64,000 nt of DNA from Paracoccaceae bacterium. Lineage in GTDB: Bacteria; Pseudomonadota; Alphaproteobacteria; Rhodobacterales; Rhodobacteraceae. The notes below the pieces were generated by a model that did not search any database, had not been told where the DNA came from, and worked only from the letters and a program-made list of their open reading frames with translations. The stretch is taken from assembly GCA_024742695.1 (NCBI GenBank), contig JANSXY010000004.1, positions 1 to 64,000 of the forward strand. The letters run 5' to 3'. Made by a program: the position numbers and the translations under genes. Below are positions 39,439 through 48,528 of this stretch, one piece after another. Position 1 is the stretch's first letter, and every line of letters begins with the position of its first letter.

Positions 39439-39606
39439 ATGGACCTCGTTCATCGACTTCTCGACCGCATCGGCCAGGGCGTCGCCGACCGCGACAGGGC
39501 GGTACGGCACCGTCTGGACACGCTCGGCCTTGTCCTGCCGGACCGTCGGGCGCGGTGCGTTCCGCCCGGTGTCTTCGGCCGCCGGCCCGCCGCGCCCAGG
39601 GGCTAG
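39439..39606 (+). CDS. Small ORF, function unknown
   Basis: 55 codons beginning MDLVHRLLDRIGQGVADRDR; basic, no membrane segment. GGAG lies 8 bases before the ATG. The stop overlaps the mipZ stop tail-to-tail. There is no recognised family, and the composition is close to what a chance frame gives in this GC-rich DNA, so it may not be translated. Confidence 0.3.
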   Translation: MDLVHRLLDRIGQGVADRDRAVRHRLDTLGLVLPDRRARCVPPGVFGRRPAAPRG

Positions 39607-40412
39607 AAGCTTACCGAGACGCCCGGCAGGTTCAGTTCCTTGACGAGGTCGCGCACCTCCTGCCGGGCCGCGATGTTGGAGATGTTGAGGTTCTCCACCC
39701 CGATGTCGCGCAGGTCGAGCAGCGTCAGCCCGCGCGGGAACAGCTCGCGGAAGATCACGCGTTCGGAGAATCCCGGCGCCACGCGAAAACCGATCCGGCG
39801 CGACAGCTGGTCGAGCGCGGCGCCCACCTTCTTCTTGTTGTGCATCTGCTGGGCGCCCAGCCGGTTCCGCAGCACGATCCAGTCGATCGGCTTCAGCCCG
39901 GCGCGGGCGCGCAGTTGCCGCGCGTTCCAGACCATTTCCGAATAGATCGAGGGCCCCAGCACCTTGCCCGTTTCCGCGTCGGTGCGGGCCAGAAGGTCGA
40001 AATCGATGAAACTGTCGTTCAGCGGCGTGATCAGCGTGTCGGCCAGCGAATGCGCCACCTGGCTCAGCCGCGTATGCGAACCGGGGCAGTCGATGATGAT
40101 GAAATCCGACACGCCTTCCAGTTCGCCCACCGCCTGCGCCAGTTTCGCATCGTAGGGATTCTCGCCCGCCGGCAGGCTGGCGGGATCGATCTCGGGCAGG
40201 GGCCGGTAATCCGGCGTCGGCAGGTCCAGCCCGGCCCGGGCCATGTAGGCGCGGCGGTTCTCGACGTAGCGGCCGAAGCTGCGCTGCCGCAGATCGAGGT
40301 CGAGCCCGCCGACGCGATGGCCCATCCGCGCAAGCGCCGTTGCCACGTGCATGCAGGTCGTCGACTTGCCCGACCCGCCCTTTTCGTTGCCGACCACGAT
40401 GATATGCGCCAC
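39603..40412 (-). CDS. mipZ: Division-plane positioning ATPase MipZ
   Basis: 269 residues of the ParA/MinD superfamily. The deviant Walker A is VGNEKGGSGKSTTCMHVA, then LDLDLRQRSFGRY and IIIDCPGSHTRLSQVAHSLADTLITPLNDSFIDFDLL, which match MipZ rather than plasmid ParA. In Caulobacter MipZ forms a polar gradient with ParB and keeps FtsZ at midcell; alphaproteobacteria lacking MinCDE use it. It lies downstream of rpmE. Confidence 0.92.
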   Translation of the reverse strand: MAHIIVVGNEKGGSGKSTTCMHVATALARMGHRVGGLDLDLRQRSFGRYVENRRAYMARAGLDLPTPDYRPLPEIDPASLPAGENPYDAKLAQAVGELEGVSDFIIIDCPGSHTRLSQVAHSLADTLITPLNDSFIDFDLLARTDAETGKVLGPSIYSEMVWNARQLRARAGLKPIDWIVLRNRLGAQQMHNKKKVGAALDQLSRRIGFRVAPGFSERVIFRELFPRGLTLLDLRDIGVENLNISNIAARQEVRDLVKELNLPGVSVSF

Positions 40413-40449
40413 GTTCCTTCCCCGTTCCGCCGTCCCCGCCCCGGAGACG

Positions 40450-40474
40450 AAAAGGCGCGCCCCAAGGGCGCGCC
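40450..40474 (-). terminator. Terminator between rpmE and mipZ
   Basis: On the minus strand, 9-bp GC arms (40474-40466 and 40462-40454), a 3-base loop, then TTTTCG. It should end, or attenuate, transcription from rplS-rpmE before mipZ. Confidence 0.7.
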
Positions 40475-40518
40475 CTGCCTATATGTTGTGGGCTTCCCGG
40501 AGGGAAGCGCAAGACCCT

Positions 40519-40740
40519 TCAGAAGCCGAGGCCCGCGTACTTGTTCTTGAACTTCGACACGCGGCCGCCGGTGTCCATCAGCCGGGTGGACCCGCCGGTC
40601 CAGGCCGGGTGCGAGGTCGGATCGATGTCGAGCGTCATGGCGTCGCCCTCCTTGCCCCAGGTCGAGCGGACCTGGAACACGGTGCCGTCCGTCATCTTGA
40701 CGTCGATCATGTGATAATCGGGATGGATATCCTTTTTCAT
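40519..40740 (-). CDS. rpmE: 50S ribosomal protein L31, zinc-free type
   Basis: 73 residues starting [20 protein letters not shown]. The CxxC zinc knuckle of the primary E. coli L31 is absent; no Cys occurs at all. The C-terminal part, [22 protein letters not shown], is normal. GGAGCGGTACG precedes the ATG. It is 11 bases downstream of rplS. Confidence 0.95.
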   Translation of the reverse strand: MKKDIHPDYHMIDVKMTDGTVFQVRSTWGKEGDAMTLDIDPTSHPAWTGGSTRLMDTGGRVSKFKNKYAGLGF

Positions 40741-40751
40741 CGTACCGCTCC

Positions 40752-41138
40752 TCAGGCTTCCGCGCCGGTCGACTTGGGCTTGTAGTTCGTGACTTCCGCG
40801 ATCCGGGCCGACTTGCCGCGGCGCGACCGCAGGTAGTACAGCTTGGCGCGGCGGACCTTGCCGCGGCGCACGACCTCGATCGAGTCGATGTTGGTCGAGT
40901 ACAGCGGGAACACCCGTTCCACGCCCTCGCCGAAGGAAATCTTGCGCACGGTGAACGAGGCCGCGATGCCGTCGCCGCCCTTGCGGCTGATGCACACGCC
41001 TTCGTAGTTCTGCACGCGCGAGCGCGAGCCTTCGGTCACCTTGTAGCCGACGCGCACGGTGTCGCCGGCCTTGAAATCGGGGATCGTTTTCCCCAGGGCG
41101 GCGATCTGTTCCGCCTCGATCTCGGCGATCAGGTTCAT
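40752..41138 (-). CDS. rplS: 50S ribosomal protein L19
   Basis: 128 residues. Starts [20 protein letters not shown]; core [25 protein letters not shown] and [17 protein letters not shown] are family signatures. L19 lies at the 30S-50S interface. The frame is open upstream but not L19-like; TAGGAGTGGATCAG gives the ribosome-binding site. It is transcribed from a promoter about 200 bases upstream, apart from trmD. Confidence 0.96.
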   Translation of the reverse strand: MNLIAEIEAEQIAALGKTIPDFKAGDTVRVGYKVTEGSRSRVQNYEGVCISRKGGDGIAASFTVRKISFGEGVERVFPLYSTNIDSIEVVRRGKVRRAKLYYLRSRRGKSARIAEVTNYKPKSTGAEA

Positions 41139-41343
41139 CTGATCCACTCCTATGTCGCTCACGGTTCGGTCCGTGAAGGTTGCTGCGGCCAGAGAGCTCT
41201 CGGTCTTCCATCGGGTCCGGGCCGGTCGGCGCGCCCGCGAGAGATCAGGTCGGCGTTGCTTTGCGTCATCGTCCCCACCGGTCCGCGCGCCGCCGGAAGC
41301 AGGCGGGAATCGCGAAAGGCCCGGTTGACCGGGGACCGTGCGC

Positions 41344-41372
41344 CTAAGACCAGAGAACGCGCCGCAGTGCAA
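41344..41372 (-). promoter_or_regulatory. Possible rplS-rpmE promoter
   Basis: Minus strand TTGCAC (41372-41367), 17-base spacer, TCTTAG (41349-41344). This leaves a leader of about 200 bases before rplS. The leader (41139-41343) contains one 36-codon ORF beginning at 41269 and short stem-loops. Confidence 0.45.
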
Positions 41373-41373
41373 G

Positions 41374-41395
41374 AAAAAACGCGGCGCGTCGCCCG
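41374..41395 (-). terminator. Possible terminator after the EthD-like gene
   Basis: Minus strand: a short GC hairpin followed by six T (41379-41374). The stem is only about 4 bp. It lies between the EthD-like stop and the rplS promoter. Confidence 0.4.
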
Positions 41396-41407
41396 CAACG
41401 GGCGGGA

Positions 41408-41719
41408 TCAGGCAATCACCTCGCCCACGGTCATCTGCGGCACCGTGTCGGTGAAATTCGGGATATCTGCAATCACCGGCCCGGCCACGGCCAGCGCGGC
41501 GGTCAGCGCGGCCTCGTCGGCGAAGCGCAGGGTCGCGATCACGTAGTTCGGCGCCGGCGAGTCGGGCGCGCCGCCCGCAACCCCGCGCGAGGCCGTCGCG
41601 CCTTGCAGGTGCGCGCCCATGTGCTCGCTGACCAGCGGCAGGTGGGTTTCAAGGTAGTAGTCGTAGTCGAAGCGGGTGCCTTCGGCGATCGGGTAGATCA
41701 CCTGCAGGGTCATGGCCAT
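41408..41719 (-). CDS. EthD family protein
   Basis: 103 residues: ferredoxin-like alpha/beta barrel of the EthD type, with [29 protein letters not shown], the His of HLPL being characteristic. EthD was named from ETBE degradation, but most members are uncharacterised. The start MAMTLQV at 41719 follows GGAGGACGCC; an ATG nine codons earlier is open. It lies between trmD and rplS. Confidence 0.8.
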   Translation of the reverse strand: MAMTLQVIYPIAEGTRFDYDYYLETHLPLVSEHMGAHLQGATASRGVAGGAPDSPAPNYVIATLRFADEAALTAALAVAGPVIADIPNFTDTVPQMTVGEVIA

Positions 41720-41776
41720 GGCGTCCTCCATCCGGCGAGGGCGCAACCCTAGGGCGATTCTGGCTGGTCCATGCGT

Positions 41777-42586
41777 CTATTCGGCGTCGGAATCGTTCCG
41801 ATCTGCGACAAGGTCGGGCCGGCGCGCGCGGGTCAGGGCCAGCGCCTGCGCGCGCCGCCAGGCCGCGACCCGGCCGTGATCGCCCGACAGCAGCACATCG
41901 GGCACGCGGTGGCCCTGCCAGTCGACCGGCCGGGTGTATTGCGGATGTTCCAGAAGGCCGGCGGAGAAGCTTTCCTCCTCGGTCGAGGCGGCGTTGCCGA
42001 GGACGCCGGGCAACAGCCGCACCGTGGCGTCGATCACGGCCTGCGCGGCGATCTCGCCCCCGGTCAGCACGAAATCGCCCAGCGACACCTCGTCGACCGC
42101 ATAGTGATCGAGCGCCCGCTGATCGACGCCCTCGAACCGGCCGCACAGCAGCGTCACCCCCTGCGCCCCGGCCCAGCTGCGTGCCATGGCCTGGGTGAAC
42201 GGCCGGCCGCGCGGCGACAGATAGATCACCGGCCAGCGCGCCCGGTCCGCCGGGGTGCCGGCCGCGGCCTCGTCCAGCGCGGGGCCCACGACATCGGCGC
42301 GCAGCACCATCCCGGCGCCGCCGCCCGCGGGCGTGTCGTCGACATTGCGGTGTTTGCCGATGCCGAAGTGGCGCAGGTCGATCGTTTGCAGCGCCCAGCG
42401 CCCCTCGGCCAGCGCCCGGCCGGTCAGCGACAGGCCCAGCGTGCCGGGGAACGCCTCGGGAAACAGGGTGACGATCCGCGCGGTCCAGGCCCCCGCGGGG
42501 CGCGTTTCCTCCATCAGCGCGCGCGGTCGGGCCGAGGCGGAGATCGACATGCGGCCGTGCGAGCGCGGTTTCGGTTCGTCGGACAT
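41777..42586 (-). CDS. trmD: tRNA (guanine-N1-)-methyltransferase TrmD
   Basis: 269 residues. It methylates G37 of tRNAs reading CNN codons and prevents frameshifts. The knotted SAM site shows [43 protein letters not shown] and [15 protein letters not shown]. The N-terminus has about 35 extra residues ([16 protein letters not shown]), so a later start is possible. It follows rimM by 64 bases in the classic rpsP-rimM-trmD order. Confidence 0.95.
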   Translation of the reverse strand: MSDEPKPRSHGRMSISASARPRALMEETRPAGAWTARIVTLFPEAFPGTLGLSLTGRALAEGRWALQTIDLRHFGIGKHRNVDDTPAGGGAGMVLRADVVGPALDEAAAGTPADRARWPVIYLSPRGRPFTQAMARSWAGAQGVTLLCGRFEGVDQRALDHYAVDEVSLGDFVLTGGEIAAQAVIDATVRLLPGVLGNAASTEEESFSAGLLEHPQYTRPVDWQGHRVPDVLLSGDHGRVAAWRRAQALALTRARRPDLVADRNDSDAE

Positions 42587-42650
42587 GGGCCTCGCCCCTT
42601 GCCGCCGGGGGGCGGCGGGATGTTCCTGTTCGGCCGGGCCGCCGGCCCGG

Positions 42651-43160
42651 TCAGTCGACCTCGCCGGGCGGATCGGCCACGATCCGGCCCAGGGCGAGAT
42701 CGATGGTGGGCACCGCCGCGCGGGTGAAGGGCAGCAGGATCGGGGATGCCTGCCCCGCTGCCCGCACCTCGAGGATATCGCCCGCGCCGTGGTTGTGGAT
42801 CGCCGCGACCCGGCCAAGAACCGCGCCGCCGGTATCGCGCACCTCCAGCCCGATCAGGTCGGCGTGGTAGAACTCGTCATCGGGCAGCGAGGGCAGCTTC
42901 GACCGTTCCGCGAACAGCGTGGTCCCGCGCAGCGCGTCGGCCTGTTCCTTCGTCTCGACGCCACCCAGCCGCGCGGCGAAGCCGCCGGCGACGGGCCGGG
43001 TGATCCTTACGGTAAAGCCGCGGCTGCCGTCTTCGGTGAACAGCGGCGCGTAATCGGCGATGGCCGCTGGCTCGGCGCAGAAGCTCTTCAGACGCACCTC
43101 GCCCCGGACGCCGAAGGCGCCGGCGATCGCGCCCACGCAGATCAGGCCCTGTTCGGCCAT
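42651..43160 (-). CDS. rimM: 16S rRNA processing protein RimM
   Basis: 169 residues. The N-terminal domain shows [20 protein letters not shown]; the PRC-barrel half has [14 protein letters not shown]. It helps mature the 30S head and binds S19. The ATG at 43160 follows GGGAGG with 7-base spacing; a TTG two codons upstream is less likely. It lies between rpsP and trmD. Confidence 0.94.
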   Translation of the reverse strand: MAEQGLICVGAIAGAFGVRGEVRLKSFCAEPAAIADYAPLFTEDGSRGFTVRITRPVAGGFAARLGGVETKEQADALRGTTLFAERSKLPSLPDDEFYHADLIGLEVRDTGGAVLGRVAAIHNHGAGDILEVRAAGQASPILLPFTRAAVPTIDLALGRIVADPPGEVD

Positions 43161-43228
43161 GCCCAAGCCTCCCTTGCGGCAGGCCGGGCGGCGAACCGCC
43201 CGGCGCCGGTCGCGTCAGGCCGGTCGGA

Positions 43229-43636
43229 TCACTCTTCCGCCGGCGCCTCGGCCTCGGCCGGTGCCTCGGCGACCGGTTCGGCCGCGGCGGCCTCGGCCTC
43301 GGCGGCCTTCGCGGCCCGCTCTTCGGCGCGCTGCTTGGCCTTCTGGCCCGGCTCGGCCTTGTTGGGGTTGTTGCGGGCGGTCTTTTCCTTCACGCCCGCC
43401 GCTTCGAGGAAGCGCGAGATCCGGTCGGTCGGCTGCGCGCCCTGGCCCAGCCAGTACTGCACGCGCTCCATGTCCATCTTGACGCGCTCTTCGCTGTCCT
43501 TGGGCAGCAGCGGGTTGTAGGTGCCCAGCTTCTCGATGAAGCGGCCGTCGCGCGGCATCCGGCTGTCGGCGGCGACGATGGCGTAGTGCGGGCGCTTCTT
43601 GGAACCGCCGCGGGCGAGACGGATTTTCATAGCCAT
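43229..43636 (-). CDS. rpsP: 30S ribosomal protein S16
   Basis: 135 residues. [21 protein letters not shown] and [21 protein letters not shown] are the S16 core; the last 45 or so residues are a Lys/Ala/Glu-rich tail beyond the 82-residue E. coli protein, as in other alphaproteobacteria. AAGGAG lies 8 bases before the first ATG. S16 is an assembly protein of the 30S body. Confidence 0.95.
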   Translation of the reverse strand: MAMKIRLARGGSKKRPHYAIVAADSRMPRDGRFIEKLGTYNPLLPKDSEERVKMDMERVQYWLGQGAQPTDRISRFLEAAGVKEKTARNNPNKAEPGQKAKQRAEERAAKAAEAEAAAAEPVAEAPAEAEAPAEE

Positions 43637-43679
43637 GTGAGTTTCTCCTTCAGGTCTGGCTGGTCCGGGCCGGGGCCCG

Positions 43680-43976
43680 TCATTTCTGCATCTGTTCGTG
43701 GTGCCTGATCACTTCGGAAATCACGAAGGCCAGGAACTTGCGGGCAAAGTCGGGGTCGAGATCGGCCTCGGCGGCAAGCCGTTCGAGGCGTTCGATCTGC
43801 CGGGCCTCGCGCGACGGGTCGGAGGGCGGCAGGTCATGCGCGGCCTTCAGCCGGCCGACGGCCTTGGTATGCCGGAACCGTTCGGCGAGGGTGTAGACGA
43901 GGATCGCGTCGAGCCTGTCGATCGAGGCGCGGTGATCCTTCAGCAGTTCGGCGGCGCGGGCGGCGGCGTCGGTCAT
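43680..43976 (-). CDS. Chorismate mutase, AroQ class
   Basis: 98 residues, all helical. The motif [27 protein letters not shown] contains the active-site Arg and Lys of the monofunctional AroQ-type enzyme converting chorismate to prephenate for Phe and Tyr synthesis. No signal peptide, so cytoplasmic. The ATG overlaps the GNAT gene's stop by 4 bases. Confidence 0.88.
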   Translation of the reverse strand: MTDAAARAAELLKDHRASIDRLDAILVYTLAERFRHTKAVGRLKAAHDLPPSDPSREARQIERLERLAAEADLDPDFARKFLAFVISEVIRHHEQMQK

Positions 43977-44530
43977 GCAAGGGCCTCCGAAAGCGGGGTG
44001 TCGGTCTGTCCGGCAGGGGCGAGATCGTGGCGGATCACCACGTCGCCGGGGTCGGTGCCAGGCAGCGTGGGGTCGATCACGCCGCCAAGCCGCAGGCCCA
44101 GCGCGATCGACCGCGCGTTGTCCGGATCGATGATCGAGATGATCCGGGTCCAGCCCAGCGTGTCACGGATCCAGTCACGCACGGCGCTCGCCGCCTCGAA
44201 AGCGATGCCCTTGCCTTCGGCCTCGGGCACCACGAACCAGCCCAGTTCGGGGCCGGGGAAATGCGCCTTCTGATAAATCCCCACCTCGCCGAGATAGGCC
44301 CCCGTCGCGCGGTCCTCGACGCCGAAGGCGCCGTAGCCGCGCAACTGCCACAGCGCGACATCCGCCGCCCAGAAATCCCAGGCAGCGGCACGATCGAGGG
44401 GGCCGCCTTCGTAAACCGATCGCGGCGTCGCGAAGAACGCCGCCCAATGCTCGAAATCGTCCAGCTTCGGCACCCTGAGCCGCAGCCGGGCCGTTTCCAG
44501 CACCGGGATATGGACGGTCGCCTGCATCAT
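43973..44530 (-). CDS. GNAT family N-acetyltransferase (RimJ/RimL type)
   Basis: 185 residues. The N-terminus LETARLRLRVPKLDDFEHWAAF and the acetyl-CoA loop WFVVPEAEGKGIAFEAASAVRDW are typical of the RimJ/L-like subfamily. The substrate is unknown; ribosomal or other small amine acceptors are possible. It starts in overlap with the ffh stop and ends in overlap with chorismate mutase, so the three are probably co-translated. Confidence 0.85.
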   Translation of the reverse strand: MMQATVHIPVLETARLRLRVPKLDDFEHWAAFFATPRSVYEGGPLDRAAAWDFWAADVALWQLRGYGAFGVEDRATGAYLGEVGIYQKAHFPGPELGWFVVPEAEGKGIAFEAASAVRDWIRDTLGWTRIISIIDPDNARSIALGLRLGGVIDPTLPGTDPGDVVIRHDLAPAGQTDTPLSEALA

Positions 44531-46032
44531 TTCTTCTTGCCGAAGCCAAGTCCCGAAAGGCCCGAGGGCAGGCCCATGCCGCGCCCGCCCAGGGGCGGCA
44601 GGCCGGCGCCCGCGCCGATGCCGCCCTTCATCGCCTTCGCGGCCTCTTCCAGTTCGGCGGGCGACATCTTCGACGGGTCGGGCAGGCCGCCCTTGCCCAT
44701 CATCTGCTTCATCGCCTGCTTCATCATCCCGCCCTTGCCCATCTTCTTCATCATGTCCGCCATCTGGCGGTGCTGCTTGAGAAGACGGTTGAGTTCGGCC
44801 ACCTCCAGCCCCGCGCCGGCAGCGATCCGGCGCTTGCGGCTGGCCTGAAGCAGGTCGGGATTGGCGCGTTCCTTCTTCGTCATCGAGTTGATCAGCGCGA
44901 TCTGGCGGCGCAGCATCCTGTCGTCGAGCCCGGCCTCTGCGGCCTGCTTTTGCATCTTGCCCATGCCGGGCAGCATGCCCATCAGCCCCTCCATGCCGCC
45001 CATCTTGAGCATCTGCTCAAGCTGGCCCTTGAGGTCGTTCATGTTGAACAGACCCTTCTGGAAGCGCTTCATCATGCGCTCGGCCTGTTCGGCCTCGAAG
45101 GTTTCCTGCGCCTTCTCGACCAGCGCGACGATATCGCCCATGCCGAGGATGCGGCCCGCGACGCGGTCGGCCTCGAAGGTCTCGATCGCGTCCATCTTCT
45201 CGCCGAGGCCGACGAAGCGAATGGGCTTGCCGGTGACCGCGCGCATCGACAGCGCCGCGCCGCCGCGCCCGTCGCCGTCCATCCGGGTCAGCACAACGCC
45301 CGAGATGCCGACCTTGCCGTCGAACTCGGTCGCGACGTTGACCGCGTCCTGCCCGGTCAGGCCGTCGACGACGAGAAGCGTTTCGCGGGGGGCGACGGCG
45401 TCGCGCACCGCCTGCACCTCGTCCATCAGCACTTCGTCGATATGCAGCCGCCCGGCGGTGTCCAGCATGTAGACGTCATAGCCGCCCATCGTCGCCGCGC
45501 TTTTCGCGCGCCTGGCGATCTGCACGGCGCTTTCGCCCTTCACGATCGGCAGCGTGTCGACGCCGATCTGGCGGCCCAGCACGGCAAGCTGTTCCATCGC
45601 CGCCGGGCGGTTGGTGTCGAGCGAGGCCATCAGCACCCGCTTGCCGTTCTTCTCCGACAGCCGTTTCGCGAGCTTCGCGGTGGTCGTCGTCTTGCCCGAG
45701 CCCTGCAGGCCGACCATCAGGATCGGCGCGGGCGGGTTATCGATCTTCAGCGCCTCGGGTTCGCCCTCGCCCTTCAGGACATGCACAAGCTCGTCATGGA
45801 CGATCTTGACGACCTGCTGGCCCGGCGTGACCGATTTCGTCACCCGCTGGCCGGTCGCCTTGTCCTGCACCGCCTTCACGAAGTCGCGTGCCACCGGCAG
45901 CGAAACGTCGGCTTCGAGGAGCGCCACACGCACCTCGCGCAGCGCGGTCTTGACGTCGTCTTCCGACAGCGCACCCTGCTTGGTCAGCCGCTCGAACACC
46001 CCGCCGAGGCGTTCCGACAGATTTTCGAACAT
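44527..46032 (-). CDS. ffh: Signal recognition particle protein Ffh
   Basis: 501 residues, SRP54 type. N domain, then G domain with GLQGSGKTTTTAKLA, DTAGRLHIDE and LTRMDGDGRGGAAL, then a Met-rich M domain (QLEQMLKMGGMEGLMGMLPGM) binding 4.5S RNA and signal sequences. The Gly/Met tail is typical. It targets inner membrane proteins to FtsY and SecY. A promoter about 160 bases upstream is likely. Confidence 0.97.
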   Translation of the reverse strand: MFENLSERLGGVFERLTKQGALSEDDVKTALREVRVALLEADVSLPVARDFVKAVQDKATGQRVTKSVTPGQQVVKIVHDELVHVLKGEGEPEALKIDNPPAPILMVGLQGSGKTTTTAKLAKRLSEKNGKRVLMASLDTNRPAAMEQLAVLGRQIGVDTLPIVKGESAVQIARRAKSAATMGGYDVYMLDTAGRLHIDEVLMDEVQAVRDAVAPRETLLVVDGLTGQDAVNVATEFDGKVGISGVVLTRMDGDGRGGAALSMRAVTGKPIRFVGLGEKMDAIETFEADRVAGRILGMGDIVALVEKAQETFEAEQAERMMKRFQKGLFNMNDLKGQLEQMLKMGGMEGLMGMLPGMGKMQKQAAEAGLDDRMLRRQIALINSMTKKERANPDLLQASRKRRIAAGAGLEVAELNRLLKQHRQMADMMKKMGKGGMMKQAMKQMMGKGGLPDPSKMSPAELEEAAKAMKGGIGAGAGLPPLGGRGMGLPSGLSGLGFGKKK

Positions 46033-46192
46033 GTCAGCCCTCCGGCATCGGTTACGTCATATGCCGGAGATGGGCCCGGCGGCGGCATGGTGCAACGGCC
46101 AGACGCACCCGTGGGCGCAACGCGCTGACGGATGGCGATCCCGGCCAATGCCTAGGGACCGGAAGCGGCAAGCCTCCGGGGAAGTGAGGCGG

Positions 46193-46221
46193 GAGATACG
46201 CGCGGCGGTGACGCGAGTCAA
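46193..46221 (-). promoter_or_regulatory. Probable ffh promoter
   Basis: Minus strand TTGACT (46221-46216), 17-base spacer, TATCTC (46198-46193). It is nearly identical in form to the rpmH promoter. The leader to ffh is about 155 bases. Confidence 0.6.
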
Positions 46222-46274
46222 GCGGCGGGGCCAAGCCCCTTGCACCTTGCGCGCGAACCGGCATCAATCTGGCC

Positions 46275-47177
46275 ATGACCAACGGCAGCTCCCCGATGTC
46301 CAACTGGGACGAGATCCGCACCGCCTATCACGTGGCGAAGGTGGGCACGGTATCCGGCGCGGCCGATCTTCTGGGCGTGCACCACGCCACCGTGATCCGC
46401 CATGTCGACGCGCTGGAGGCGCGGCTGGGGGTGAAGCTGTTCCAGCGCCATGCCCGTGGCTACACGCCGACCGAGGCGGGACAGGCGCTGCTGACGGTGG
46501 CGCAGGCCACCGAGGACCAGTTCGCGCAACTGGCCGCGCGGCTGACCGGCGCGGGCAGCGCGATGGCGGGCGAGCTGATCGTCACGGCGCTGCCGGGGCT
46601 CTCGGCCCTCGTCACGCCGGTTCTGGCGGCGCTTCAGGCCGAACATCCCGAGCTTCGGGTGCGCTATGTCACCGACCTGCGGCTGTTTCGGCTGGAATAC
46701 GGCGAGGCGCATGTCGCGATCCGCGCGGGGACGAAGCCGCAGGAACCCGACAATGTCGTCCAGCCGCTCGTCACCCATCGCAGCGCGCTTTACGCCAGCC
46801 ACGGCTACGCGGCTTCGCAGGGCCTGCCGGACGACGAGGCGGCGCTGGCCGAGCATCGCTTCGTCGGGCCGGAAAACCCCGACAGCCGCGCGCCCTATCA
46901 TCGATGGCTGGCCGAACGGGTGCCGGCGGAGGCGATCGTGTTCCGCAGCAACGATCCCGAGGCGCAGCGCGACGCGATCGTGGCCGGCGTGGGGCTGGGC
47001 TTCCTGCCGGTGCTGGAGGCCGGCGCCGACGACCGGTTCGCCGAGGCGATGCCGGCCCGGCCGGAGTGGGATTCGGCGCTGTGGCTCGTGACCCATGTCG
47101 ACCTGCACCGCAGCCCCAAGGTGCAGGCCTTTCTCGCCGCGCTGAAGGCGGACGCGCGCGCCCGCTGTCCGGGCTGA
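46275..47177 (+). CDS. LysR family transcriptional regulator
   Basis: 300 residues. The N-terminal winged helix is AYHVAKVGTVSGAADLLGVHHATVIRHVDALEARLG, then a LysR effector-binding domain. It reads into the EamA transporter with a 2-base gap, so it probably shares its transcript. The inducer is unknown. ATGs at codon 1 and codon 8 are both possible. Confidence 0.88.
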   Translation: MTNGSSPMSNWDEIRTAYHVAKVGTVSGAADLLGVHHATVIRHVDALEARLGVKLFQRHARGYTPTEAGQALLTVAQATEDQFAQLAARLTGAGSAMAGELIVTALPGLSALVTPVLAALQAEHPELRVRYVTDLRLFRLEYGEAHVAIRAGTKPQEPDNVVQPLVTHRSALYASHGYAASQGLPDDEAALAEHRFVGPENPDSRAPYHRWLAERVPAEAIVFRSNDPEAQRDAIVAGVGLGFLPVLEAGADDRFAEAMPARPEWDSALWLVTHVDLHRSPKVQAFLAALKADARARCPG

Positions 47178-47179
47178 CC

Positions 47180-48079
47180 GTGCCGCTGGCGGGCCCGGCG
47201 CGCGGGCATCTGGCGATGCTGCTGTTCTCGGCGCTGGTCGCCGGCTCGTTCTCGCTGGGCGCGCTGTCGGCGAACCTGATCGATCCCGCGGCGCTGAACG
47301 CCGTGCGGTTCTGGATCGCCGCGGCGATCATCGGCGCGCTGGCCCTGGCGCGGGGCGGCATACCGCGCTCGGCGCTGGCCGCGCCCTGGCGCTACCTGGT
47401 GCTGGGCGGGCTGTTCGCCTCGTACTTCGTGCTGATGTTCGAGGGGCTGAAGACCGCCGCGCCGGTCTCAACCGCGGCGGTCTTCACGCTGACGCCGCTG
47501 ATGAGCGCGGGCTTCGGCTGGCTGACGATGCGCCAGCGCCTGACCGGGCGGATGGCCCTGGCGCTGGCGATCGGCGGGGCCGGGGCGCTTTGGGTGATCT
47601 TCCGCGCCGACCTCGCCGCGCTGCTCAGGTTCGAGATCGGGCGCGGCGAGACGCTGTATTTCATCGGCTGCATCGCGCATGCGGCCTACACGCCGCTGGT
47701 CAGGAAACTCAATCGCGGCGAAAGCCCGGTGGTGTTCACCTTCGGCATGCTGATCGCGGGCGGCGTGCTTCTCAGCCTCTGGGCCGCGCCGGCGCTGGCC
47801 GCGACCGACTGGGCCGGGCTGCCGCCGATCGTCTGGGTGACGCTGGCCTACATCTCTGTCTTCGCCTCGGCGGCGAGTTTCCTTGCGCTGCAATACGCGA
47901 CGCTGCGCCTGCCCTCGGCCAAGGTCATGGCCTATACCTATCTCACGCCATCCTGGGTGATCGCATGGGAACTGGCCCTGGGCCAGGGCGCGCCGGGCTG
48001 GGTGATCCTGGCCGGCGTCGCGGCGACGGTGCTGGCGCTGCTGATCCTGCTCAAGGACGAGGCGGCGGCAAGGGGATGA
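47180..48079 (+). CDS. EamA family (DMT) transporter
   Basis: 299 residues with ten predicted helices in two EamA repeats. GTG at 47180 is taken as start because it follows the LysR stop by two bases; the first internal ATG would cut into helix 1. The substrate is unknown (metabolite or amino acid exporters are common in the family). The second repeat ends PSWVIAWELALGQGAPGWVI. Confidence 0.82.
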   Translation: MPLAGPARGHLAMLLFSALVAGSFSLGALSANLIDPAALNAVRFWIAAAIIGALALARGGIPRSALAAPWRYLVLGGLFASYFVLMFEGLKTAAPVSTAAVFTLTPLMSAGFGWLTMRQRLTGRMALALAIGGAGALWVIFRADLAALLRFEIGRGETLYFIGCIAHAAYTPLVRKLNRGESPVVFTFGMLIAGGVLLSLWAAPALAATDWAGLPPIVWVTLAYISVFASAASFLALQYATLRLPSAKVMAYTYLTPSWVIAWELALGQGAPGWVILAGVAATVLALLILLKDEAAARG

Positions 48080-48152
48080 ACGGCCTTGGCCGGCGGTGCG
48101 CTGACCCAACGACCGGGCGGCGGCGCGGCAAGGATTATCGCCGAAATCTCGC

Positions 48153-48497
48153 CTAGGGATCGGGCGGCGGCGCCGGGGCGGCAAGCTCGCCTTCGAGGAA
48201 CCGCTCGAACGCGTCGTAATCCATCGGGTCGAACTGGCCGAAGCCCTGCATCCAGACGCTGGCCGCGCGCAGCGACTCCGGCTCCAGCTTGCACCATTTG
48301 ACCCGGCCGCGCTTTTCCTGGCTGATCAGCCCGGCCTCGGCCAGCACGGCAAGGTGCTTGGAGATCGCGGCCAGCGACATCGCGAAGGGTTCGGCCACGT
48401 CGGTCACCGCCATGTCGTCTTCCAGAAGCATGGTCAGGATCGCCCGGCGCGTCGGGTCGGCGAGGGCGGCGAAGACCTGGTCGAGGGCCTGTGTCAT
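48153..48497 (-). CDS. ArsR family winged-helix repressor
   Basis: 114 residues. The wHTH is DPTRRAILTMLLEDDMAVTDVAEPFAMSLAAISKHLAVL, of the class often paired with SRPBCC (AHSA1) genes, with a DxxxPMD-like tail QFDPMDYDAFERFLEGEL. No metal-binding Cys cluster is evident. A perfect palindrome lies 32 bases before its start. No SRPBCC partner is present next to it. Confidence 0.85.
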   Translation of the reverse strand: MTQALDQVFAALADPTRRAILTMLLEDDMAVTDVAEPFAMSLAAISKHLAVLAEAGLISQEKRGRVKWCKLEPESLRAASVWMQGFGQFDPMDYDAFERFLEGELAAPAPPPDP

Positions 48498-48528
48498 GCC
48501 CCGCTTGTGATCCCGCCGGCGCGAATGG

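Noticed and set aside
39415-40512. Second minus-strand frame through mipZ
   Set aside because: It is a shadow in another frame of mipZ; no ATPase motif occurs in it and the mipZ frame is complete.
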